Part shown: positions 13,001 to 31,200 of the stretch, piece by piece
Position numbering within the stretch: position 1 is the stretch's first letter
How the letters are laid out: every line of letters begins with the position of its first letter
From: Vitellaria paradoxa
Taxonomy: Eukaryota > Streptophyta > Magnoliopsida > Ericales > Sapotaceae
Length of the DNA: 64,000 nt
Direction of reading: 5' to 3'
Assembly: GCA_019916065.1 (NCBI GenBank)
Contig: CM034233.1
Location: 13,287,573 to 13,351,572 of the forward strand
Translations under genes and position numbers: made by a program
Notes under the pieces: generated by a model
What the model was told of the DNA's origin: nothing
What the model saw: the letters and a program-made list of their open reading frames with translations, nothing else
Databases searched by the model: none

Positions 13001-14641
13001 TGGGGATACATGTAAATCACTTAGAAACACAAAACACATCCAAGTTTGAAGAAAGTAACATTCAAGCAGTGTGATTACAATCAAAGCAATTAGGGTTTGT
13101 TTTAATTAATTTCTCATCCTCTAGGCACTTTTTAATTTAGGAAGCCTACAACTTAAACTTTTTTATTTGTTTACAATTAGTGTTTTTCAAAATAGATATT
13201 GTGACTTTTGGTCAACAATTCTTTTCCATAAGAGATGTTAAGAAATACAGAATTTGGAGGATGATAGTATTCACGACAATGTGTAATATATAAAGATAAG
13301 GCCTATTTATAGTTAACTAAGGTCAGTGGTACATGAAAAAAATGAGTAAGAAAATCTTCAGGATACAGACGTAATATTTCGGAGACAATTATGAATACAT
13401 TATAATGGAGAGTATCTAAAGGTTTATTTCTAAAAATGATATCAAGAAGGTCGTTGTACTGAATGTTTGCTTCTCTCTGTTCAAGGCATGGACAGGTTTA
13501 TTTTCAGTATTACTTGCATTTAGCATTACTCTTGGATGTTGCCCATGGTTTTTCTTTGTAGCTAATGTTGCTTTATTCTTGCCCCTCTGTTTGGACTTCT
13601 CATATAGTGTAGAAATTATGATATTATCTTCTTCAGGGAGTGGTAGCAATGGTGTAATAGAGTACAATGGTGATGGTGGTTGGGATGGTGGACGTGGGTA
13701 TGGTGGAAGAGGTCGGGGCAGAGGAAGGGGACGAGGAAGAGGCCGTGGTCTTCGTGGACGTGGAAGAGGCTATGGTGGTGGGGATATGCAATATGAGTTT
13801 GGTGGTTACAATGACTATGGGGGATCAGGGGCACCACCTTATCAAGGCCGTGGTAAGTATATGCATAGTTTTCATGCCTCTTGTATCTTTGCCATTTGAT
13901 TAAAAAGTTTGTGTTCTTTTGCTTGGAAAAATGTCTATTTCTGCATAGCAGATGCAAGTAGCTATTAACCATGGGTGATCATTGTCATTGGTTTTTCCTG
14001 AGCTTGTCGTTACTGGATTTTCTTATAAGTTGCTGTTAGAATTAGTTGCATGCTGCGTGTCTTTTGGATCCCTCTTTTTCCCCCTTTCTTAATTTTGTTG
14101 CCAGAAACCAGTTGACCGTTCTTGAAGACCATTTACTCTGCTATAGATTGTTTGGCATGATTTCTTTCTGGTCTTCGTTGAAATATTTTCATATAGTTGA
14201 TGTGAAAAAAAAGAGAAGAGAATCTCTTCTTTGTAGTCATACTTTTTCTGTGTGTTTATTTATTTATTTATTTTTTTGGGGGGGGGGTGGGAAGGATATA
14301 ATACCAATGCCCGCCCTACTTGTGCAAGCGCAAAGTAATTCCTCGAAAAGAAGATTAAATGAGGACTTCATCTTATGCTTACCATTGTTGTGCACTGAAG
14401 TTGGCCTATTTGTTTCATTGTATACTAGCCTGCAGAGGCGTGGAACCTAGAATTCATCATGTGCACAAATATAATAAGTCATTTTTTGTTCCTTTTCCCT
14501 GGCGTAATATTTTTTATCTAAACTTGCAAAGGTAAAGCTGTATGGTTTATTGCAGGGCGAGGGCGTGGACGTGGCAATGGCAGGGGGCGTGGGCGTAATC
14601 AGGATTTCAGATCAGACGGTCCAGTCCCGGCAGCTGCCTGA
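10097..14641 (+). CDS. ALBA: ALBA DNA/RNA-binding domain protein with C-terminal RGG repeats
   Basis: Eight exons, each at GT..AG and frame-preserving: 10097-10219, 10961-11041, 11198-11286, 11385-11459, 12363-12424, 12504-12563, 13637-13852, 14556-14641; 792 nt, 263 aa. The N-terminal half (about residues 17-115) is an ALBA fold with the typical EIRITTQGRMRNYITYATTL start, then EKGSNEIALKAMGRAINKTV and the conserved LETTRHVSVITITLS strand. From about residue 148 to 253 the protein is a Gly/Arg-rich tail (RGRGRGRG blocks with Tyr and Asp spacers), an RNA-binding and phase-separation type tail. It belongs to the long plant ALBA subfamily, nuclear/cytoplasmic proteins that bind R-loops, mRNA and stress granules. 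The start ATG is the first codon after the leader intron. The RGG tail is encoded by exons 6-8, so alternative splicing there would change its length. Confidence 0.92.
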
Positions 14642-15110
14642 GCAGCTGGGAGCCTTTGAATTTTGCTTAAATCAGTAATTCTGGATGCCTGCTCTGCTGA
14701 TTGATTATCTTGTTCGGGAGAAAATGTTTGAAAAAAAAAAAGACAAACAAAAAACAAAAAGGAAACAAATAGTGTAACTCAGTGATAATTTTTTAGGGAT
14801 ATTGGTTATAGTAGGCTGCTGCTGTTCTGTGGCAGCTATGTTTTTTGTAGTTTGAATGTAGATTTTTTTTATTTTTTATTTTTTATTTTTTTTTTCACTG
14901 ACAAACTTAGTGGTGCACTTTTTTTTCTTAGGGAAAATAATAGAGCAGTACATTCTTTTATTCTTAATTATAATGTTACAAGTCCTTTGTGGAATCAGTT
15001 TCATGGAATTGTTGTTTTAATGGTTGTTTGGACTCTCTCGTATTGCTTCCTGTCCAGCCTTTGGTTTTCTATGTACGCTCTCTCTGTCATGAAAAATGGG
15101 AGCTAAAACA
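14642..15110 (+). other. Probable 3' UTR of the ALBA gene
   Basis: Follows the TGA directly. T-rich with A/T runs, including TTTTTTATTTTTTATTTT at about 14867-14888. Exact poly(A) site not determined. The small ORFs here are chance frames. Confidence 0.4.
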
Positions 15111-15209
15111 TTTAGCCCATGCCGGATTAGAGCATAGACAAGAAAAATTTTCTATTGATAGTTTTGGTGTGACTGTTCCCTCCCCCTCCTCGCGAAATGC
15201 TCACTGACA

Positions 15210-16025
15210 AAATTGTGCGTGCTTCAGAAATCTCAGGCAGGATGGTTCCCTCTTGACCCGCATAGTCTCGGGTTTTTCCATGCCCGATATGGAATGAATG
15301 GAAATGGTGGGTGTTTCAATATCGTGGTCTTCTATAATTTCTATCTCCACGTTACAAGGAGTGCCTGCACCAAAAATAGCTTATTGCATCTATGCGTTGG
15401 TCCAAATCGTTCGTTACACTTTGAAGCGCGGTCCCGATCACTTGCGCTGTTTCAACTCGTCCCAATTCAATCTTGGGTGGTCGAGCAAAGGAGAAGTCGG
15501 ATGTGAAGGCGGGGCTAGAGCCTTGCCAACTGGTGCTTGTGCTTTCATTTGGGTCAAATTCCGGGTTTCAGACAAGCGGAACGATCCAATTGCAGAAGAT
15601 AACGTTATCGATTGACTGGCTTGGACATTGGCCAAAATGAAATCCAGGAGCCAACTTATAAAACAGTTGATCTGCCCAACCTGTGCCAGATTCCCCACCT
15701 TGGCTAGCAGCTTCTTAAACTGGACCCGGTAATTATTTATATATATATATATATATTTTTATGAATACTGTTCGGGAGTTGGTATAAAAACGATGTCAGT
15801 CCACCCCGCCTCTCTCTCTCTCTCTCTCTCTTTTTCAGTTGCGCATCCCGAGGGATGGAAAGAAGCCAATGCCACCAGTTCACCTTCTGGCGTTTCATGG
15901 AACTGGAAAAATTGCTCTGCCCTGCAAAACAAATAACTGGTAGGGTCCGGTATGATTGTCGGCACTTCAGAACCCTCGGGGAGGTGAGAATGCAGTGGAA
16001 GTCGGCGAGCTAATTGTTTATGCAC
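15210..16025 (-). pseudogene. Degraded Ty3/gypsy retrotransposon fragment (gag to protease)
   Basis: Three minus-strand pieces in correct order resemble a gypsy polyprotein. At 15960-15830 CRAEQFFQFHETPEGELVAL plus ASFHPSG matches the gag signature (RAEQFF..TPE..K.ASFHL.G). At about 15700-15560 frames with INCFISWLLDFILANVQASQ and then LSSAIGSFRLSETRN match the later gag helix region. At about 15480-15450 RLNWDELKQR resembles the stretch just before the zinc knuckle, and at about 15350-15240 TISIHSISG followed by METMRV-like sequence resembles the lead-in to the protease. The frames are broken by stops and frameshifts, and CT and AT microsatellites (15738-15760, 15812-15831) interrupt them. 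No LTRs found. It lies tail-to-tail just beyond the ALBA 3' end. Confidence 0.75.
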
Positions 16026-16352
16026 AGGTACAACTGAATCTGCACCAGGTGTAACGGATTTCTACGCAAATGCAAATGCTCCAACATTATTACTCAAATA
16101 TTTTTTTCAATAAAATTATTATGTATAAATAAGTTAAAATTTCATTAGCCTCTAGAAATAATTTTACCCATACAACTTATGATCTTATGTAAATGATCAT
16201 AAACTGCAACTGATTACGCACAGAATGCAACTAAATCTGCATTAGGAGCAACCGATTTTTATTTCAGTGCAAATGCTCCAAGTTTGTTGCTCTTAACATT
16301 TTTTCATTAGAATTCATTGCTCTCTCGAAGTCATTTTTGTACACACAACTTA
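16022..16352. repeat. Diverged tandem duplication, period about 196 bp
   Basis: Units 16022-16185 and 16218-16352 share GCACAG..CAACT.AATCTGCA, GCAAATGCTCCAA and CATACAACTTA-like blocks. Short echoes recur at about 16676-16725 and 17831-17870 (TCTGCACTCGGTGCAATT). Confidence 0.55.
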
Positions 16353-16727
16353 TTAGAATTCGTCAGGTGTCATTGGTTTATTTTTTATTTTTATTTCTTG
16401 TTTTGAGCGTATTTAGCATTTCATACTTTTGAAAACAAAGAAAATAGCTAAAACGTATTTGATCACTTGTGTTTTTAAAATTTGTTTTAAAAAATAGAAA
16501 ATAAGTTTATTCATGAAATAAAAAATAAAAAAAATCATTTTGAGTGTTTTCAATCTAAAATAAGGAAAATCTCAAATTAAGAAAAATAAAGTATAATCTG
16601 TTTCCTTATTTTAGAATTTTTAAAACATAAAACAAAAAATAAAAAATAAAAAAGCAAACCAAATGCCATGTTACTCCCAAAATCATTTTGTACATACAAC
16701 TTGTGATCTCGATCTAAATGACATTAA

Positions 16728-17740
16728 GGACATGTTTGGTAGGAGGTGAAAAATTTAGAGGTCAAAAATTACGAAAGTAATTGGTAATGATTACTGAAAT
16801 AACAAGTTTGTGATATTTATATTTAGAATGAGAAAGTAAATATTACCTGATAATAATTATATTATATTTAGAATGCTAAAAATTTTGAAATGATAAAAGT
16901 TAATTGTGTTTGGAATGACGATAAATTGACTAAAAGTAAAAATTAATATTTAATTTTAATAAAATATTATAATAAAATAAATCATCATAATTATTGTTAT
17001 TTTAATAAAAAAAACTATTATTAAAATATATACTTTTAAATAAAAATATTAATTATAAAAAATAATTTTATTATAGATCAATATTTAATAGGAATTAATT
17101 TGAATAGTGAATTATTATTTGTTAATTTTTTTTATTTTAATAAAATAGTTTAATAAAACAAATAATTTTAGTCTATTTAAATAAATTATTAATTTTAATA
17201 AATTATATTAAAACCATGCATAATCGAGTAAATTATTATTTATGAGACATAATTTTCATTTAACTAAATAAATTATTTTAATAATTCGTTATTATTTATT
17301 AAATATTAATTTTAATTTGAGAATATAAATAATTTGTCATAAATTAATATTTCAATAGTATTATTTTAATAATAAACTATTAATTATAAAATATTATTTT
17401 GATAAAATAATTGAATAATTAATTAATTTCAATTTGATTAAATAAATTATTATTTTATAATATTTATTACAATTATTTGTTGGAGAATGTTGCTTAAAAT
17501 TTTACACGAAGGTAAAAAAATATTTTATAGGGGTAGTAAAGAAATATTTTATAAAAGTAATGAAAAAAAATAAAATTTTCCCATTATCTTATTACCCTTC
17601 TCTCTCCTAAAGTAAAACTTTTCCTGCATATAAGAATAATTGTTAATACAGAGCAATTGTTATCTGTCATTCAAATTGATATAACGGATAATAAAAATTA
17701 TCTCAGTAAAATTTATCATACGTTACCTCCAAAACAAACA
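16728..17740. mobile_element. About 1 kb AT-rich TIR element (non-autonomous)
   Basis: Left end GGACATGTTTGGTAGGAGGT and right end, read inverted, GATGTTTGTTTTGGAGGTAA form imperfect inverted repeats. The interior is almost pure A/T with recurring TAATTTTAATAAAATA words and no ORF. A similar body occurs at 23468-24310. Confidence 0.55.
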
Positions 17741-17830
17741 TCTCGAGTAGTGGAATTAATCTTGTCCGACTGCTACTAAGGTTGCATCTCGAGTAGTGGA
17801 ATTAATCTTGTCCGACTGCTACTAAGGTTG
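17739..17830. repeat. Perfect 46-bp tandem duplication
   Basis: Units 17739-17784 and 17785-17830 are identical (start CATCTCGAGTAGTGG, end CTACTAAGGTTG). Perfect identity implies a recent event, or an assembly duplication. It begins at the right edge of the AT-rich TIR element. Confidence 0.95.
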
Positions 17831-18672
17831 CACTGGGTGTAGCTAATTCTGCACTCGGTGCAATTAATCTAGGAGAAATCTCTGGTAGCTAATTTATGAG
17901 TGGCTGCAAATCAATTACTCTCTCTCTTTATATGCGCGTGCGCACGTTATATAGCCCTCCAATTCAAAATAATATCCCATTATCTCTCTCTCTCTCTAAA
18001 GAGCGGTAATGAAAAAAATCTGCTATCTTCTTTCGTCATCTTCTTCTTAGATCTTCTCCGACTTAAGGGTTTGTGAAAAAAGGAGAGTAACTTAATAAAA
18101 AATTTTTGAGTTAATAAAGCCAAAGTTGATGGATTTGATATCTAAATTTTCTTTAAAGTCGACATCTTTTTTAATTTTAAAAATTATATTCATGAAAATA
18201 GAATTTTTATCAAAAAATCATTTTTTTCATTAGCCTTAATTTACGTCGATATTTTTCCCTTTAGATTATGAGCCTTGAGCGTTATTTTCCCCTCCATTCA
18301 CTTCCCATTTCAACAAAACAATTCAAAACAAGGCATATAAATAAATAAAACGCTTCCATCCCAACAAATTGCAAAGGAAATAGGCAGGTGTCAAAATACT
18401 GAATTCATAAACAGCATACTAGCAAATCAAAAGAGTCTTACTCATATTAGTGAAATAAAATAAAGAACCAAATCCACAAAATTTTTAGTTTCAAATCAGT
18501 AATAAAACAGAACTTTCATCAAAATGGTCAGGAAGTCCCCGAAACACTTCATGACCTAAGAATGGCATCAGACCATAACATGACGAAACTGCTGCAAAGA
18601 ACATCAGAAACACTGAAAACAAAATTATCACACTTACCCACGGCCCAAAGTTTGAACAGTTTTGCATCATTA
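17831..18672. other. RPL3 3' flank and probable 3' UTR
   Basis: No gene seen between the tandem duplication and the RPL3 stop codon. The 300 bases next to the stop are the probable RPL3 3' UTR (minus strand). CT repeats at about 17983-17998. Confidence 0.4.
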
Positions 18673-25093
<6,421 letters not shown>

Positions 25094-25180
25094 CTGAGCT
25101 CCTCTTGCGGCGACAAACTCTCCCTTCCAGTGGTGAGGACGGGCCAAAACCCTAGCTCCTTATATTGTAGCTGAATTTTC
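25094..25180 (-). promoter_or_regulatory. RPL3 core promoter and non-coding leader exon
   Basis: On the plus strand GGGCCAAAACCCTAG (25141-25155) combines a site II-like GGGCCA with a telo-box AAACCCTA, the pair typical of plant ribosomal-protein promoters and linked to TCP-type and telo-box regulators. A minus-strand TATAAGG lies at about 25159-25165. The leader exon ends at the donor 25094/25093. Transcription start inferred near 25130. Confidence 0.75.
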
Positions 25181-25358
25181 GCAAGTTAGCCCTAATTACT
25201 GTTCAAATTTTGTAATCGCCCCGTAAAAATTTTGTATTTACAAATTAGTCCTCTGTGTCGGAGCCTACACGTTAGCCCACCCGACCCTAAAGCTCAATCC
25301 ACCTGCCGAATAATGGATTTGATATTTGCTATTGCATTTGCATAATTTGACCAATTTA

Positions 25359-25717
25359 GGCTTTGTTTGGTCATATTAAAAAAAAAAAAAAGTTTTCAGT
25401 TTTATTGAAATTTTTTTTGGTCTTACATTACTTTTTTCCACTAAAATTTAATTTTTTTTTTAAATTTTAATTTCTAAACGTGTTAATCATATTCATAACA
25501 AAAAATTCAAAATTTCATGTCCATTTAAATAAAATTATTTGTTTAGGTTAAAAAGTAACAAAAAATTTAATTTTTTTCTAATTTTTATACAAACGGACAT
25601 GAATTTTTTTTAACTTTTTTCATGAATGCGATTAAAAAAATAATTTTTGGTTAAAAAAATGCCATATAAGAAAGAAAAAAAAAACTAAAAACTTTTTTGT
25701 AACCAAACAAAACATTA
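25359..25717. mobile_element. TIR element upstream of RPL3
   Basis: Left GGCTTTGTTTGGTCA and right, inverted, AATGTTTTGTTTGGTTA. A/T-rich 360 bp body with partial internal mirror symmetry. Lies about 200 bp upstream of the RPL3 promoter. Confidence 0.6.
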
Positions 25718-26329
25718 GAGATGTAAGTGAGTACAAAATCTAATATTTTGTTTCTGAACCCATTTAATGATCCTTTACTCATTTTTATTTTAAATTTATT
25801 TATTTGTAATCAATAATTTCAAATTTATTCCGTCTCAAGTTCGTAAAACTCATCTCCACTAGTTCCGATTAAAATTTAAAAAGGATGGACATGAATTAAA
25901 AGAGAAAAATATCAATAATTAAATGCTCATACTATGAACAAAAAAAAATTCTAGTATAAAATTTTAAATAACAAAAAATATTAAGAGGTTTATTAAAATT
26001 ATGTAAAAAAAATGCCTATAATTTTTACTATACATGAGGGTTATTTAATCTTATTAAAAGTATGAAATATTTATTTTAGTATAATATATTTTTCTTTTTT
26101 TCTTATATTCATATTAGTTAATTAAATTCTATTAAAATTATGAATACCAAAGTAAAAAATAGGCGTATTATTACAAACTAATAATTTAAGAAATCGACAA
26201 TGAATATTTTTTAGTAAACTTGGAAAAATAATAATGAATCATACTTTAAGAGAGTAATATTGGAGCTGACCCTCACAAAAACTACTAAATTGTTGCTTGT
26301 GAATTTAATGTGAGTGAAAGCGGGAATAT

Positions 26330-26364
<35 letters not shown>

Positions 26365-27219
26365 GTATTTTTTTCTAAATTGCCGAAAAAATATGAGTAC
26401 AATTAAAAAAATTTAAAACAATTATCCCAAATAATAACTTTTAAGTAATAGTTAGTAATTAAAAAATATTTTAAAAGGACAAATAAAATAGTAAAAACTA
26501 AATACATACGACGAAAATGCAAAGCTATGATTACTTAAATAACTTATAACATTTCCAAAATTACTTGGTTCACTTCTTTTAAATTGTGAGTGGTTATTTG
26601 TAAAGAAGCAGCTCAACCCCACCACCCAAATCAAATTCAGCTCCTCGGTTAAGCTTACAGACCGAGCAAGAATAGCCTATGAGCCATTTGATTCACTGCC
26701 GGTCAGCCCTTCATTGGGAACACTTGCACACGTGCGGAAAATTTAGCAGTGTTAACAAGAGAAAGCGGACTGTCTTATAAGAATCTTGAGAACTACAAGA
26801 TCAAATCTCAAGTTCGAAGGAAAAATATTAATAACAGTTCTGAAAATGAGAAATATGAAAATTTGAACACATCCTTACATCGACGTCCCTTATTAAGAAG
26901 GGGGACATGAATTATGTTCCTCTTGGCACCCCTTCTTCCAACCCCCCAAAAAAAACCCCAAACGAACCGAAAGAATCAATGAAGAAAACTTTGCAGAACA
27001 AATATGAATGTGTCAGGTTCTCAAACCCTTTTCTTATCTACACAAAAACCCACCAGAAATTTGAAATTTCCTTTCGGACTCAAACTATACTAATGATGAT
27101 TCTCATCAACGTTCGTGTCAAGGGATGTCCACCTCTTCGCCCAGAGAAGCAGCCTTCCGTAGTTTCCCAATTATATGCATATAACTCAAAACCATCTAAA
27201 GCTTCTGCCTTTTGCATCT
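25718..27219. other. Intergenic space between RPL3 and CESA6, including the CESA6 3' UTR
   Basis: No gene seen. An (ATT)n microsatellite lies at 26334-26364. Roughly the last 250-300 bases before 27219 are less A/T-rich and are the probable minus-strand 3' UTR of the cellulose synthase gene. The two gene promoters do not face each other. Confidence 0.45.
26334..26364. repeat. (ATT)n microsatellite
   Basis: About ten uninterrupted trinucleotide units. Confidence 0.95.
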
Positions 27220-28201
27220 TCAGTCACAATTCAGTCCGCAAACTTCCAATACAATACCACCTTTCGACACAAACGGGTTGATTCGGACCCACAAAAGTGA
27301 GAAGATAGAAGCCAGGAGAATTGCCCATACCACGATAATGGTTGGAACGTTGTTCTGTTTCCCCATTACACCTTTCAGGAACGGGTAAAGATGAACAATG
27401 ACCCACAGAGCAAAGAACAGCTTGCCAAAAAGTGGTCCCCAAGAGTCGTAGCCGTTGTTGATGGCATCCGAAACCCCAACAATGACTCCAATAATGTTTA
27501 TGATCAACAGAGTCAAAGGAGGGATCAACAAAGATGTCCATTTGAAGGTGTAAAGCTCAGAAAACTCGCCATCGTCTCCAGCTTTAGATGTAACAGTGAA
27601 GTTTGTATTAACACCTGCCAAAACCTTGAGAAGACCTTGGAAGAGAGCGAAAAAGTGCGATGACACACCGCCAATCACCCAGAACTGCTCATTTCTCCAC
27701 CAGTCATCTATGCTAACACCCCCCCACTGCATCTCCAGGATACTAGTGGCCGCAATTGATATGAAGAGGGCCATGAATACAACACTGGCATAGTTGCTAA
27801 TCTGCAGATGACACAAGATATTGTTAGATGAATGCCTTGTAAGCCAATGCAAAATCATTTCTGGATTTGTTTTTAATTTATAATTCACTGTTCATTTATT
27901 ACTATTATTATTACTACTACTATTATTTTTGTTTATTTATTTATTTATTTATTTTTGCATGAGAATAACATCACATACATGGTGAGACTTTGGTCATCGT
28001 TGGGGTGCTTTTTACCAACAGGAATGACCCCTGTTGTGAGAGTGGGTTTTTTATTTTGGTTTTTTGCACTTTCAATAGCATATAACGTGTCTGCGTATTA
28101 AAGTAAGCGGGGACTAAAGGGTGATTTATATCTCCACTGAGGAAGAGTATCATGGCTAATGACACGTGCCCTTATTCCAGAAAGCAGACAATCAATAATA
28201 G

Positions 28202-28233
<32 letters not shown>

Positions 28234-31200
28234 TAACAAAGTGTTATATATTGATGCCAGCATTCAAATGCACGTGCCAAAAGTTGAATTTAATAGCATC
28301 CGCACTGTTTGGCAAAATGGAAATCGACTAAGGGCCTGTTTGGTTTGTAAGAATTTGGTGAAAATCTCCAAAAATCTCTATAAATCTCTGTTAACTTTAT
28401 ATCACATCAACTTTTTTCTCTCACTGCACGCATTACGAATTCTCCCCAAACCACAATTTATCTCAATTTATCTCATTTTTTCTTACTCCAAACAACCCCT
28501 AAGGGGGGGAACTTAAATGAATTTCTAGTGTCGTTAAAATGTGATATAATTGCAATAAATGAAAAACATTTATTACAATTTCCAACAATATTTAGGGCGC
28601 AATTGGAGCCCCCAAAAAAACCAAAAGTGAAATTTTTTTGGGGTTTGGAATGTAAAAAGTTATTTTGAATTGATGGATGAATATTTGTGTTTGATTTGGT
28701 ATAATGTTATTAAAAATTATGTAAAGTGACACGTGGCATAATTTTAGTAGAGAATCTTGTAAATTTTTGGAATTTTGTGAAATTTTTTAGTACAAATATC
28801 ACTTCAACTTTTAAAAAAATCTAATAAAATCCGTTAGAACGCACCATTTTGGTTCGTTCCAACGGATTTTGATAACTTTTTCAAAAAAAAAAAAAAAGGA
28901 ATTTTTTGGAGTTTGAAAAAAGTGAAACTTCTGAAGTTTTTTGGAATTTTTTGAACTTTTTTGGTGCTCCAAATGGCACCTTAATGCAAACAGCTATTGC
29001 CAGAGCAATTTTAGCTGTGCCCAGCAACACAACTTGCACAAAATAGCTTCATTTTTCTGAGGCAGAAGCTACTGCATCACTGCAATAGTGTTCAAATTAA
29101 AAAACATACCATGTGCTAGACTTACTATTGGAACAACCAATAAGATCAGTTTATGGTCTTAGAATGCACGGTTTTCTGTTTTACCAATAATCATGTTCAA
29201 AAAAGGTATTAACTATTTAAACTGAAGTTGTTCGTCATACCTCGGGGACAATGAACTTCCCAGTAAGAAGACAGACAGCTGGTAAGGTACAATAAGTGAT
29301 CAAGGGAATGGATGTCAATGGGTAAACAACTGAGTTGATATACGAAAATCGCTCCAGCGGTTTCAAGCCACACCCATAACCATACCATATTGGACAATGC
29401 CTGCTCAAGAAAATCTCAACAGATCCCAAGGCCCATCGAAGAACTTGGTGCAGACGATCTGAAAGGTTAATGGGAGCTGACCCCTTAAATGCAGGCCGTT
29501 TGGGTATGCAGTACACTGATCGCCATCCATGGCAATGCATCTTGAAGCCAGTTAAAATATCCTCAGTGACAGAGCCATAGATCCACCCGACCTGCAACAT
29601 GATAGAACTTGAGATGAATAAACTAAATCCTGTCTATTTACAAAATAAAAGGTCAAAAACCTCAAGAATTATGAAGCAGTTGCTGCAGACCTCTTTTCCC
29701 CACTCTGTTTTATCCTCATAACCACAGCTAATAACATGAATGGCTTCTTTCAAGAGTGATGCAGAGGTTGCTCCAGGTGGAACTCCACCTTCCTCTAGCA
29801 GTGTTGAAGCAATGAAAACTGGTGACTGTCCAAACTTTTTCTCGAATTTTATCCGGGGCATGAGAGCTGATTTTTCATTGTCTATTCCTGCTATGAAGAA
29901 TTAGTTAGCAACAACAGAAGGCAATGATTTGAAGCAAGAAAACAGCAGCCCTGCCCCAGTTTGAAAATTTTGGGCAAATCTTTTAAGGGGTGTTTGGAAC
30001 TAGTATTTGTTTGGTGGTTTTTTTTTTTTTGGGAGGAGGGGAGTGGGGGAAGGAATTGAGTAGGAAAGCAAAATGAAATGAAAAATGTAAAATTTATTTT
30101 ATTTTTATTTATTTATTTATTTTGTATAGTTACAAAAAAGAGAGTGTGAATAGTTATTTGTCAAAATAATAATAATTTTTTGTTTAGTTAATCATAAATA
30201 TGAGCAGATATAACTAATTTCATTTCCCTTCAGTTTTCTTTTCCCTCCACAAATCCAATTTCCAATCATACCCATAAGGACATAACAGGGTAATTTTCAT
30301 CGTTAGATCAAGCAAGCTTTGTGATTGTATCCAAGTGCAGAAACAGTTATCTTGTTTTAGTGTTTAGGGCTTGATTAGACACATTAGATTGTCAAAGGAT
30401 TTTATTCAGACAACTAAGAATATTCCACAATAAACAAGAATTATGACCACTACTTGGAAACAATACAAAATGCGAAAATGTGTTCCCGGTGGCCCTTTTA
30501 AAATTAAAACCCACAGCTTACCTTCAATTCCCTCCTCAATATTCTCAAGTGCGTGTATTTGTGTTGATGCTTCCCTACTCTTTGTCTTCTTTTTGTTCTC
30601 CTTTGATTTCCCTTTCCGGTTTTTCTTTCTAGATCCACAACAGCAGGAGCAACACCATTTCGGTAAACAATTGCAAGTCTTCCCTGGGGGTTTCTTCTTA
30701 ACAGGGGCATCGTAACCATAGAGTGCTTGTCTCCTGAAGACACACCCAGTTCCAACATAAATTGGTCCTTGGATCCCATCCAGTCCCTTCATATTGATCT
30801 GTTTTAAATTGATAAAAGTTATTAGTTTATCCAAATAGCATAAACATCCACATGTAAGTGCAACCTTGAATTGTATCACATAAGCACTATCAAGAAGGTG
30901 ATTTACGTACATCAAAGAATACAACATTGCGGTTTGAGTATCTATCGTGACGATCAATGCCATCAAATCTTTGAGGAAACTGCACATAGCATATTTTCTT
31001 TCCAGAGGTGGGGTCCATCATGAAGCACATAGCTTCACGGAGTGCCTTACTGTTGTTTATATAGTGATCACAATCAACATTCAGTAGGTAAGGGGCATTT
31101 GAGATGACTGCTGAGACTCGGACCTAGAAAAATTAGCAAAGCAAATAAAAATCAGAATACTGACTTATTCCTGAGCGGGCACAGAGAGAGAGCGAGGGGG

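Noticed and set aside
13616..13972. 118-codon His-rich minus-strand ORF
   Set aside because: Antisense shadow of the ALBA RGG exon: Gly/Arg codons read backwards give His/Pro/Thr.
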